Source of the DNA: JACVRM01 sp963755085
GTDB lineage: Bacteria; Actinomycetota; Thermoleophilia; Gaiellales; Gaiellaceae
Assembly (NCBI GenBank): GCA_963755085.1
Contig: CAVWIN010000003.1
Location: forward strand, 1-64,000
Length of the DNA: 64,000 bases
Direction: 5' to 3'
Below, piece by piece: positions 16,518-23,587 of the stretch; within the stretch, counting starts at the first letter, position 1; the number at the start of each line of letters is the position of its first letter. The notes under the pieces were generated by a model, which ran no database searches, was not told where the DNA came from, and worked only from the letters and a program-made list of their open reading frames with translations. The position numbers were made by a program, and so were the translations under genes.

Positions 16518-19295
16518 TCAGGTCTTTGCCAGATTGGCGTCCTGCGTTTGAGCTGCCAGGCGCGCGAGCTCCGTGCGTGAGCGGACACCGAGCTTCCGGT
16601 AAACGCGGGTGAGGGCGGTCGCCACAGTGTGCTCGGTGAGGAACAGAGCAGCGGCGACCTCGCGGTTCGAGCGGCCCTCGGCGACGAGCGCGGCGATCCG
16701 ACCCTCCGCCGGCGTCAAGCCTTCGATCCGTGCGCGGCCGCCGATCGTCCCGAGCTCGGAGCGGGCCTTCTCCGCCCACGCGGCCGCCCCGCAAGCCTCG
16801 AAGCCTTCCAGGGCGGCCTCGATCGTCTCCCGGGCCGCGCGCCTCTGCCGCACGCCTCGCCTGACGCCGCCGAGTGCCAACAGCGCCCGCGCGCGTCCGA
16901 ACATGTCCCCGATCGCTTCGTGCTCCGCGACCGCTCCGGCGAGCTCGGCCGCCGCCGCGTCAGTGTCGCCGCGAGCGGCCGCGACGAGACCACGACAACG
17001 CCGCACTTCTGCCTGCACTCCGTCGCGCCCGCAGCGAGACGCCTCCACCTCCCAGGAATCCACGAGTGCGCCGGCGTCATCCACCCTTCCGAGCGCGAGG
17101 AGGGCTTCGGCGTGGCCAGCCCGCCACCAGAACGACGCTGGCTCCTTGTCTCCGTTGCGACGCCTCTCGTCTTGCGCAGCGGCAAAGTGCGCCGCGGCCT
17201 CATGCGGGCGGCCACCCCACAGCTCGACGAGTCCCAGCAGGGCTACGTCGGTCGAGTGCATTATTGGGGAGTTCTCGGTCACCGGCAGATTGCGTTCGGT
17301 GAGGGTGCGAGCCCGCTCGAGGTTTCCTCGGTGAGCGGCGATCTGGGCGACCAGCGCGATGTTCAACGGTTGTTCATCGGCTTCGTCGACGGCGTACTCG
17401 CGAATGATCACCCTGGCCCGCTCGGCGTAGTCGTCAGCGAGCGCGAACCGACCGGCCCGGAGTTCAAGGTGGCCGCGCATGAAAAGCGCGTGTTCCATGA
17501 TGAGCTCGTCGCGGTCGCTCCAATCCCGTTCGACGCCCTCGAGGAGCGCGCGGGCACGCTCTAAGCGGTACGTGTAGATCAGCGGACCGACGAACCACAA
17601 GGTCGCCTGGGCCCGCTGCTGCGGGTCGACGGTAGCCAGTGCGCGTTCAGCGCGCTCGACGAGCAGGAGGGCGTCCGGGTCGCCCGCACGGAAGGCGTTG
17701 TGGGCAAGTGTCGCGAGGACACGTGCGCGCAGACCGTGGTCGTCGAGCTCTTCGGCGAGCTTGAGCGCGGCCACGGCATGCTCGGCTGCGGAGCGTTCGC
17801 CCTCAGTTCCCGAAACGACCTGCCCAAGCCACAGGTGGATCTCCGCCCGTAGCGTCGGCAGCTCAGCAGCCGCTTCGAGCGCCTCCCGCCGCAGCTCGAT
17901 CGCGCGCGCTACGTCGACGCCCCCAGCCGCAATCTCGCTGAGCAGCACGAGCGCCTCGGCCCGTGAGCCCGCGTCGACCTGGGGAAGCAGGTCGAGCAGG
18001 AGCGCTCGAGCACGCTCCATGCCGGCCGCCTCGATGTGGGCACGCGCGGCAGCGAGCGTGCGGCGATGCCGATCCTCGAGAGCGTCCAAGGGCGTAAGCC
18101 GGAGGGCGTACTCGCAGAGCTCGGCCGCCGCACTGATGGTGCCGCGGGCGCGGACGAGGGTCGCGGCACTCTCCAAGGCAGCGGCAACCTGTTCGTCCGG
18201 AGCGTCCGAGGCGAGTGCGAGGTGCCGGGCGCGCTCGACCGGATCGTCGACGACCGCGGCGAGGCGTCCATGAGCTCCTCGCCGCTCCTCCTCGGACGAC
18301 TCCTGGTAGAGGACCGACGCGAGCAGCGGATGGGTGAACCGGACCTCGTCGGTCGAGAGCTCGACCACTTGTGCTGCGAACGCCGGTTCGAGCGCGTTCG
18401 GGCTGATCCCAGCCGCGCCGAGGAGAGCAGGTGAGGGCCTGCCGTGCGCGGCAGTCAGGAGCAACGCTTCTCGCGCCGCTCCCCCGAGCCCGGCAAGGCG
18501 AGCGCCCACCAGCCGCTCCAACGTCTCCGGAACCGGAAACGGCTCCAACGAATCGACGGTCGAGCCTGCCGCATCAAGCCCACGACCAAGCTCGAGCGCA
18601 TAGAACGGGTTACCGCCCGAGATCTCGTGTAGACGACGCAGCGTCGGGCGTGCGAACGGCCGGCCGAGCCGCCGTTGCAAGATCGTGTGGATCGCTCCGA
18701 TGCTGAGTGGGCCAACGCGCAGTCGCTCGACGGCGTCCGGTTCGAAGGCCTCCGCGACCGCCGGACCCTCTCCGCGCTCGTCGAGACGCCGCGCGAGTAG
18801 CAGCAAGATGTGCTCGGAGCGCAAACGTCGGAGCCCGAACGCCAGCGCACGCGCAGACGAAGAGTCGACCCACTGGGTGTCGTCGACCGCGACGACGAGC
18901 GGCCGCTCCTCGGCGAGCACCTGGAAGCTCGCCCGAACAGCGACCGCGAGGGCACGGGGGTCGAGCTCGTACTCCGGCGCGCTATCCATGAGAAGCGCGC
19001 GTTCGAGTGCGAGGCGCCTAGGAGCTGAGAGCGTCGGTAGCACCTTCTCGACAACGTCCTCCAGGAGGTCGGCGAGCACGACGTGCGGGAGCCCACGCTC
19101 CGCCTCCGCCGGCCGCGACGAGAGCACCTGAAACCCCCGTTGCTCTGCGCTCTCAAGTCCTGCCGTCCAGAGCGTCGATTTCCCGACTCCCGCCTCGCCC
19201 TCCAGTACCAGGCCTCTCACCCCTCGATCCGTGCCGTCGAGGAAGGCGTTGAGGAAGCCGAGCTCCTCGTCTCTGCCCAGGATCTCGCGTGTCAT
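16518..19295 (-). CDS. LuxR-family ATPase regulator (LAL/MalT-like)
   Basis: 925 aa from the ATG at 19295. An AAA/STAND ATPase domain comes first, with Walker A GEAGVGKST at about 33-41 and the acidic VVAVDDTQWVDSSS block near 150. A long helical TPR-like middle follows. The LuxR-type helix-turn-helix is at the C-terminus (LTPAEGRIAALVAEGRSNRE ... LTEHTVATALTRVYRKLGV). Large ATP-binding LuxR regulators activate adjacent genes on binding an inducer. The longer start at 19346 adds 17 unconserved residues. A dyad TCACGA-CTA-TCGTGA covers the chosen start, so autoregulation is possible. It likely controls the cupin and DUF4242-like genes downstream. Confidence 0.85.
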   Translation of the reverse strand: MTREILGRDEELGFLNAFLDGTDRGVRGLVLEGEAGVGKSTLWTAGLESAEQRGFQVLSSRPAEAERGLPHVVLADLLEDVVEKVLPTLSAPRRLALERALLMDSAPEYELDPRALAVAVRASFQVLAEERPLVVAVDDTQWVDSSSARALAFGLRRLRSEHILLLLARRLDERGEGPAVAEAFEPDAVERLRVGPLSIGAIHTILQRRLGRPFARPTLRRLHEISGGNPFYALELGRGLDAAGSTVDSLEPFPVPETLERLVGARLAGLGGAAREALLLTAAHGRPSPALLGAAGISPNALEPAFAAQVVELSTDEVRFTHPLLASVLYQESSEEERRGAHGRLAAVVDDPVERARHLALASDAPDEQVAAALESAATLVRARGTISAAAELCEYALRLTPLDALEDRHRRTLAAARAHIEAAGMERARALLLDLLPQVDAGSRAEALVLLSEIAAGGVDVARAIELRREALEAAAELPTLRAEIHLWLGQVVSGTEGERSAAEHAVAALKLAEELDDHGLRARVLATLAHNAFRAGDPDALLLVERAERALATVDPQQRAQATLWFVGPLIYTYRLERARALLEGVERDWSDRDELIMEHALFMRGHLELRAGRFALADDYAERARVIIREYAVDEADEQPLNIALVAQIAAHRGNLERARTLTERNLPVTENSPIMHSTDVALLGLVELWGGRPHEAAAHFAAAQDERRRNGDKEPASFWWRAGHAEALLALGRVDDAGALVDSWEVEASRCGRDGVQAEVRRCRGLVAAARGDTDAAAAELAGAVAEHEAIGDMFGRARALLALGGVRRGVRQRRAARETIEAALEGFEACGAAAWAEKARSELGTIGGRARIEGLTPAEGRIAALVAEGRSNREVAAALFLTEHTVATALTRVYRKLGVRSRTELARLAAQTQDANLAKT

Positions 19296-19309
19296 CACGA
19301 CTATCGTGA
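19295..19309. promoter_or_regulatory. Dyad over the start of the LuxR-type regulator
   Basis: TCACGA (19295-19300) and TCGTGA (19304-19309) form a perfect 6-bp dyad with 3-bp spacer at the translation start. Candidate operator; no second copy was noticed. Confidence 0.35.
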
Positions 19310-19449
19310 CAGAGCGGAGGCGGAATTCCGCCGGCGCGGAGGTCACCCGATCATTCGCGCCTCCTAACGCCAGGACGAACAGGATTGCTGCGGACGACCG
19401 ACGACGGGCATGAACCTAGCTTCGGCGACAGCGACGGTCCAAGAGCCCG

Positions 19450-19473
19450 AAAGGCGCCCTTTCGAGCGCCTTT
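19450..19473 (-). terminator. tRNA-type terminator T3 next to copy F3
   Basis: AAAGGCGC (19450-19457) and GCGCCTTT (19466-19473), 6 nt from the tRNA end. Its sequence differs from T1, T2 and T4. Confidence 0.75.
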
Positions 19474-19478
19474 CCCAG

Positions 19479-19521
19479 TAGCGGGGGCAGGATTTGAACC
19501 TGCGACCTCCGGGTTATGAGC
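19479..19521 (-). repeat. tRNA-fMet 3' half, copy F3 (att-like)
   Basis: 43 nt identical to the intact tRNA-fMet 3' part. The arm block follows: TTTAGGCGG from 19601, CTTGCAG at 19641-19647 and 19652-19658 (11-bp period). Confidence 0.9.
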
Positions 19522-19810
19522 CTCCTCGATTACGTATACGCGTTCCGCCGTATTCCGCCTAAATGCACGCTCAGAGCCAATTTGGCCGGCGGCAGATGCG
19601 TTTAGGCGGAACACAGTGACACCGGCACGGAAGCGCGATGCTTGCAGAGCACTTGCAGCCGCATTGTGATTCCACCCCTAGCGCCGAAGACCGCCGTCAT
19701 GGTAAGGAGGATCTCCGGTTCGAGTGAGGGAGTCTCCGGTTCGAGTCCCGGGAAGAGGACTCTGTAAGAGCCTCGGAAATGGGGCCTTCCTCGCAGGCTC
19801 TCTGCTTCGA

Positions 19811-19840
19811 AGGGAGGAGCGACCAAGGCCGCTCCTCCCT
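19811..19840 (-). terminator. Terminator-like hairpin downstream of cupin 2
   Basis: Perfect 11-bp stem (arm AGGGAGGAGCG) with 8-nt loop, 150 bp past the cupin stop. No clear T-run. Confidence 0.5.
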
Positions 19841-19989
19841 CTCCGCCTCGCTAATTCGGGCTGAGAAACCGTCGCGTGAATCACGACACCTGCTTCCCGC
19901 TGACGGCTCCCGCGCTCGCACTAGTGCTCAACGCGACCGGCCGCGCCCGGGATCGCCGGACCGATAGGCCGCACGTTCATCACCTCCAC

Positions 19990-20493
19990 TCAGAAGCCGC
20001 AGTAGAGCGACGGCGCGTCGAGCTCGCCGCGGAACGCACCGCCCACCGGCGCGATGATCACGCTGATGTCTTGAGCGAGCTGGCCGGACTCGTTGCGCCC
20101 GATGTGACCCTGGCCCGCGTCTACGTAGCCGTGCCCTGCCGACACGACATGAGGCGTGCAAGTCGGGTCGTCGCGCTCGTAGAACGTGACCTCTCCCAGC
20201 GTGACCGTGATGAACACCGGTCCGGGGTGGCTGTGCCAGCCGGTGGAGGACCCAATGGCGTAGTCGTGCTTTCGCACGACGATGTCGGTCCGCCCCTTCG
20301 TCTTTGCCTTGAAGTCGACCGGGCTATGCGGAGACGACCTCACCTTGAAGGCGTCGTATGTCCCCCGCGCGAGCACTGTTGGTGTGACGCCGCTCGGTGG
20401 CGACGCCAGCGCAACCGCAGCAACGGCAGCAAGCACGACCAGCGCGATCGCAACGGCGATGGCCGGGCGGTACGTGAATCGAGATGACTTCAT
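19990..20493 (-). CDS. Secreted single-domain cupin, paralogue of 15955-16449
   Basis: 167 aa with signal/anchor helix (RPAIAVAIALVVLAAVAAVA). The mature domain is nearly the same as the cassette B cupin, including GWHSHPGPVFITVTLGEVTF (two His and the Glu of cupin motif 1) and HGYVDAGQGHIGR. It starts at ATG 20493 behind GAAGGAGAGAG and overlaps the end of the DUF1059 gene by 4 nt (ATGA), so the two are translationally coupled. Two near-identical cupins in neighbouring cassettes suggest independent capture or unequal exchange between related elements. Confidence 0.8.
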   Translation of the reverse strand: MKSSRFTYRPAIAVAIALVVLAAVAAVALASPPSGVTPTVLARGTYDAFKVRSSPHSPVDFKAKTKGRTDIVVRKHDYAIGSSTGWHSHPGPVFITVTLGEVTFYERDDPTCTPHVVSAGHGYVDAGQGHIGRNESGQLAQDISVIIAPVGGAFRGELDAPSLYCGF

Positions 20494-20723
20494 CTCTCTC
20501 CTTCTTCGTCGGGGGACAAGCGCGACGAGCGCCTCTCCCTTGTGAGTGACTCCCGCGACAGGTCGAGCTGCGACCGGAAGACGACGAGAAGGGCGTCTTC
20601 GACGGAGAAGGCAATTCCGTGCGCGTTTCGCGCATGGCGGCGAATCGCTTCGACGAGGTCGCCCTCGTCGTTGCCGGAGACCTCATATCCACATTCGCAG
20701 CGCAGAACGTTGTCGTCGGGCAT
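20490..20723 (-). CDS. DUF1059 small protein
   Basis: 77 aa from ATG 20723. VLRCECGYEVSGNDEGDLVE then AIRRHARNAHGI is the DUF1059 pattern: two Cys early and a histidine-bearing helix, suggesting a small metal-binding knuckle. Cytosolic. The upstream in-frame extension (to 20819) overlaps the divergent SARP gene and is not conserved. Only about 20 bp separate this start from that of the SARP, so promoters must overlap the coding regions. Coupled to cupin 2 by a 4-nt overlap. Confidence 0.7.
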   Translation of the reverse strand: MPDDNVLRCECGYEVSGNDEGDLVEAIRRHARNAHGIAFSVEDALLVVFRSQLDLSRESLTRERRSSRLSPDEEGER

Positions 20724-20743
20724 GAGCACAGCGGATACTTGGT

Positions 20744-22711
20744 GTGGTGAGCAAGAGGGCGGCAATCGAAAGGCAAGCGGCCGGCAAGGAGTTGCAGGCG
20801 GTGGCCGTGAGGGTGTCATTGACCGAACGCCTCTCCATCGAAGGCGGTGGCGTCGTCGTCGGCGAGCAGCGGTTTCCCGGCCGGCAGGGCCGACTCGTGT
20901 TTGCCTACTTGCTCGCCGCGAAGGGGAAGCCGGTCACGAAGGGCGAGCTCGCCGAGGCACTCTGGGGAGACGAGTCACCGGCGAGATGGGAGAAGGCGCT
21001 CTCCGTCCTCTTCAGCAAGCTCCGGGCTCTCCTCAACGAGTGCGGTGTCGACGGCTCGACGGCCCTCACGAGCGCCTTTGGCTGCTACCAGCTGATCCTG
21101 CCACCCGGGAGCTGGATCGACATCGCCGCGGCCGACGAGGCGGCGAACGCGGCGGAGCAAGCCCTCGCGGTAGGCGACGCAGATGGGGCGTCGCTCAATG
21201 CGTCGACCGCAGAGTCGCTCGCGCGCGGGACCTTCCTGCCAGGGGAGGACGCCCGGTGGGTCAGCGAGAGGCGCGCGCAGGTCCGGGAGACCCTGGTACG
21301 CGCGCTCGAGTGTCTGGCAGAGGCGAATCGAATTCGGGGCGATCCGGCGTCAGCCGTTCGTGCGGCCGACGAGCTCATCATCCTCGAGCCGTTCCGGGAA
21401 AGCGGCTACCGCCTTCGCATGCAAGCGCAGTCCGCTGCCGGCAACGACGCCGAGGCGCTGCGCACCTATGAGCGCTGCCGAGCGCTCCTCTCCGAGGAGC
21501 TCGGGGCCTATCCCTCTCCGGAGACGGAGGCGGTCTATCTCGAGATCCTGCGGAACTCGCCGATGAGCGCGACTGGCCGGGTCGACGAGCTCGACCTGGA
21601 CCGTCTCCGGTCAGAATCTCCGCCGCTCGCGACCGGCAAAGCGCCCACACGAGACCGGCGTAAGCTCGCGGCTCTCACCGCCGCCGTCCTGCTCGTCGCC
21701 GGAGTCGCTGCCGGCGCACTCGTGCTCACGAGCGGCGATAAGGCGCCGGCGTCGATGCTGCCAAACAGCCTCGTCCGGATCGACCCACATACGCTCCGCC
21801 CAACACAGGTGGCGCGCATCGGACGTGAACCCGACCTCGTCGTCGTCGCCGGTGGCTTCGTCTGGGTCACACACCGCGTGCTCGGCTATACCGGCCCCGA
21901 CCTCCCCAACAACGACGGTGACCGGACGCTCACACGAATCGACCCCTCGACGGGAGAGGTCAAGACCGTTGGCGGGCTCGCACCCTGCGGACTGACAGCC
22001 GATCCGTCCGGCGATGTGTGGGTGGCGAACTGTTTCGTATCGGGCTCAGGTCCAGTCACCAACGTCGTGCGAGTCGATGCGAGGACGCTGAAGTTCGAGC
22101 CCACCTGGCGAGTACCGGCCGGCGACGGCTATTTCCGTGGTCTTGCCTACGGCGGTGGCTCGCTATGGGTCGCAGACACCAGCGGCGCCGCATTCGACCG
22201 CGACCGAGTCACGCAAGTGGATCCACGGACCGGGCACCAACGGTCGATCGAGCTGAATCGCCACGCGGGCTGGCTGGCGTGGTCGGAGGGGTACGGCGAC
22301 CTCTGGATGAACGACTTCGACGCCGGAAGTGTGTCGCGAATGCATGCAGCGACTAGAGACGTGGAAACGTCCAACTCCATAGGCCGCAACCCGGCCACGA
22401 TCGTGGTCGAAGGCGACTCGGCATGGGTCGGAGACTGGAATCTCCCACAGGTGGTGCGCCTTCCCGCCGTCGGGTCTGGCAGACCGCGTCGTGTCTCCTT
22501 GCCGTGGCGGAGTGGCCTCGGCTACGCGGGGGTCACGACCGTCGCGGCGGCTGCAGGCAGTGTCTGGGCGACAGTGCCAAGCGACCGCGCTGTCTGGCGG
22601 ATCGATTCAACGACGAGCCACAGAACCCGTATCACGCTGCCGTACGCGCCATGGGGTGTCGCCGCAGGCGACGACGCCGTCTGGGTGGTCGTCCGGGACA
22701 AGACGGCCTGA
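20744..22711 (+). CDS. Membrane-anchored SARP/BTAD regulator with extracytoplasmic beta-propeller
   Basis: 655 aa. An OmpR-type winged helix (about 24-115) and complete BTAD helical domain (120-270) are followed by one transmembrane helix at 308-329 (LAALTAAVLLVAGVAAGALV). The C-terminal 330 residues are propeller-like repeats: GGFVWVTHRVLGY, SGDVWVANCF, GGSLWVADTS, YGDLWMNDF, GDSAWVGDWN, AGSVWATVPS, DDAVWVVVRD. The layout resembles ToxR/CadC-type regulators: DNA binding inside, sensing outside. Ligand unknown. It is divergent from the cupin/DUF1059 pair, its likely target. Start 20744 (GTG) is tentative; GTG 20810 is an alternative. Confidence 0.8.
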   Translation: MVSKRAAIERQAAGKELQAVAVRVSLTERLSIEGGGVVVGEQRFPGRQGRLVFAYLLAAKGKPVTKGELAEALWGDESPARWEKALSVLFSKLRALLNECGVDGSTALTSAFGCYQLILPPGSWIDIAAADEAANAAEQALAVGDADGASLNASTAESLARGTFLPGEDARWVSERRAQVRETLVRALECLAEANRIRGDPASAVRAADELIILEPFRESGYRLRMQAQSAAGNDAEALRTYERCRALLSEELGAYPSPETEAVYLEILRNSPMSATGRVDELDLDRLRSESPPLATGKAPTRDRRKLAALTAAVLLVAGVAAGALVLTSGDKAPASMLPNSLVRIDPHTLRPTQVARIGREPDLVVVAGGFVWVTHRVLGYTGPDLPNNDGDRTLTRIDPSTGEVKTVGGLAPCGLTADPSGDVWVANCFVSGSGPVTNVVRVDARTLKFEPTWRVPAGDGYFRGLAYGGGSLWVADTSGAAFDRDRVTQVDPRTGHQRSIELNRHAGWLAWSEGYGDLWMNDFDAGSVSRMHAATRDVETSNSIGRNPATIVVEGDSAWVGDWNLPQVVRLPAVGSGRPRRVSLPWRSGLGYAGVTTVAAAAGSVWATVPSDRAVWRIDSTTSHRTRITLPYAPWGVAAGDDAVWVVVRDKTA

Positions 22712-22736
22712 TTCCGAGTGAGCAGCTTCACTAGCG

Positions 22737-22760
22737 AAAAGCCCCGTTTCCGGGGCCTTT
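22737..22760 (-). terminator. Terminator T4 of tRNA-fMet
   Basis: AAAAGCCCCG and CGGGGCCTTT form a bidirectional hairpin 4 nt beyond the tRNA 3' end; it also serves the convergent SARP gene. Confidence 0.8.
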
Positions 22761-22763
22761 CAG

Positions 22764-22837
22764 TAGCGGGGGCAGGATTTGAACCTGCGACCTCCGGGTT
22801 ATGAGCCCGGCGAGCTACCTGACTGCTCCACCCCGCG
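22764..22837 (-). tRNA. Initiator tRNA-fMet (CAT), intact
   Basis: 74 nt without encoded CCA. Acceptor C1-GCGGGG pairs with CCCCGC-T72, leaving the C1/T72 mismatch typical of initiator tRNAs. Anticodon stem carries three G:C pairs around CTCATAA, and the T-arm is GCAGG-TTCAAAT-CCTGC. A TACAAT -10 box lies on the minus strand at 22849-22854. The 3' half is repeated at F1, F2 and F3, which makes this gene the attachment site of the array. Confidence 0.95.
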
Positions 22838-22848
22838 TCGCGGCCGGA

Positions 22849-22877
22849 ATTGTAGCGCGTGTGTTAGGCGGTTGCAG
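22849..22877 (-). promoter_or_regulatory. Likely promoter of tRNA-fMet
   Basis: Minus-strand TACAAT (22849-22854) with CTGCAA (22872-22877) 17 bp upstream. The -10 is good and the -35 weak. It lies 11 bp before the mature tRNA. Confidence 0.5.
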
Positions 22878-22962
22878 AGAACCGTGCAGCGCGTCATGCC
22901 GAAGAGGAGACTGAACGCGGCCCGGGCGGTTGGACCCGGGCACCGACAGAAAAGGAGAGTAG

Positions 22963-23538
22963 ATGGCGATCCTCGCAATGGCCGAGCTTCCCGGCGGGAT
23001 GCACGAGATGTACGACACCGTGAACGAGCTCATGGGCATCACGCCGGACAACCCGCCGGCGGGCGTGATCCACCACCTCGGCCTGGACACCGACGACGGG
23101 ATGATGATCATCGACGTCTGGGAGTCCGCCGATGCCTTCACAAGCTTCATCGAGTCCAACATGGACAAGATGCAGGCGGCCGGCATCCCGCCGTTCGAGC
23201 CGCGGATCTTGCCTGTCCACAACATGCTCCTCGGCTCGGGCACGCAGCCGAACGTGGCGGTCATCATCGACATGCCCGGGCTCACGGCCGCGCAGTACGA
23301 CGAGATGACCTCGAAGATGCGCGCGCACGAGGGCGACGGCAGCAACCATCCGTCCGTCTCGCACACGACGGCGGTCTCCGATGACGGGCTCGTCATCGTC
23401 GACGTATGGGACTCGCCCGAGTCGTTCGGGCGCTTCGCCGAGACCGTGGTCGCCGCAGCCGGCGACATGCCTCCGATCCAGCCGCGCATCGTTTCCGTTT
23501 ACAGCCGCATCGCCGGCAAGACGCGCGTCAGCGTCTAA
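22963..23538 (+). CDS. Tandem dimeric alpha-beta barrel protein
   Basis: 191 aa, soluble. Two repeats of a ferredoxin-like fold: MAILAMAELPGGMHEMYDTV ... GMMIIDVWESADAFTSFIES, then VAVIIDMPGLTAAQYDEMTS ... GLVIVDVWDSPESFGRFAET. The DGxxIxDVW(E/D)S signature in each half is common in small monooxygenase-like or stress proteins. No catalytic residue is evident. Ribosome site AAAAGGAGAG directly before ATG 22963. First gene to the right of the tRNA-fMet array. Confidence 0.7.
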   Translation: MAILAMAELPGGMHEMYDTVNELMGITPDNPPAGVIHHLGLDTDDGMMIIDVWESADAFTSFIESNMDKMQAAGIPPFEPRILPVHNMLLGSGTQPNVAVIIDMPGLTAAQYDEMTSKMRAHEGDGSNHPSVSHTTAVSDDGLVIVDVWDSPESFGRFAETVVAAAGDMPPIQPRIVSVYSRIAGKTRVSV

Positions 23539-23545
23539 CCAGCTT

Positions 23546-23580
23546 CCGTAGCCCGGCTGCCGCGGGCGGGCGGGCTACGG
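23546..23580 (+). terminator. Hairpin between the alpha-beta barrel gene and ppx
   Basis: CCGTAGCCCG (23546-23555) pairs with CGGGCTACGG (23571-23580), 15-nt loop, 7 nt past the stop. No T-run. Confidence 0.5.
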
Positions 23581-23587
23581 TTGTGGC

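Larger units (their letters stand above)
15177..19521 (-). mobile_element. tRNA-fMet cassette B (LuxR-family regulator, cupin, DUF4242-like)
   Basis: Interval between tRNA-fMet half copies F2 and F3. Three genes, all on the minus strand, i.e. the same direction as the tRNA: a large LuxR-family ATPase regulator, a secreted cupin and a small DUF4242-like protein. The whole payload reads as one regulated unit. No recombinase. Confidence 0.6.
19296..19989. other. Non-coding att unit F3 and scrambled tRNA debris
   Basis: Contains T3, tRNA half F3, arm repeats to 19658, a degenerate tRNA-like stretch (19695-19758) with a duplicated CTCCGGTTCGAGT, and a strong hairpin (19811-19840). No gene is supported. 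Confidence 0.6.
19479..22806 (-). mobile_element. tRNA-fMet cassette C (cupin, DUF1059, membrane SARP)
   Basis: Interval between half copy F3 and the intact tRNA-fMet. It has two overlapping minus-strand genes (cupin and DUF1059 protein) and a divergent membrane-anchored SARP. As the cassette next to the intact tRNA it should be the most recent insertion under an accretion model. Confidence 0.6.

Noticed and set aside
22864..22889. TTAGGCGG and two TGCAG motifs upstream of intact tRNA-fMet as an att arm
   Set aside because: Spacing is 12 bp with different order, and the site coincides with the -35/-10 region of the tRNA promoter; chance or promoter function is more likely.
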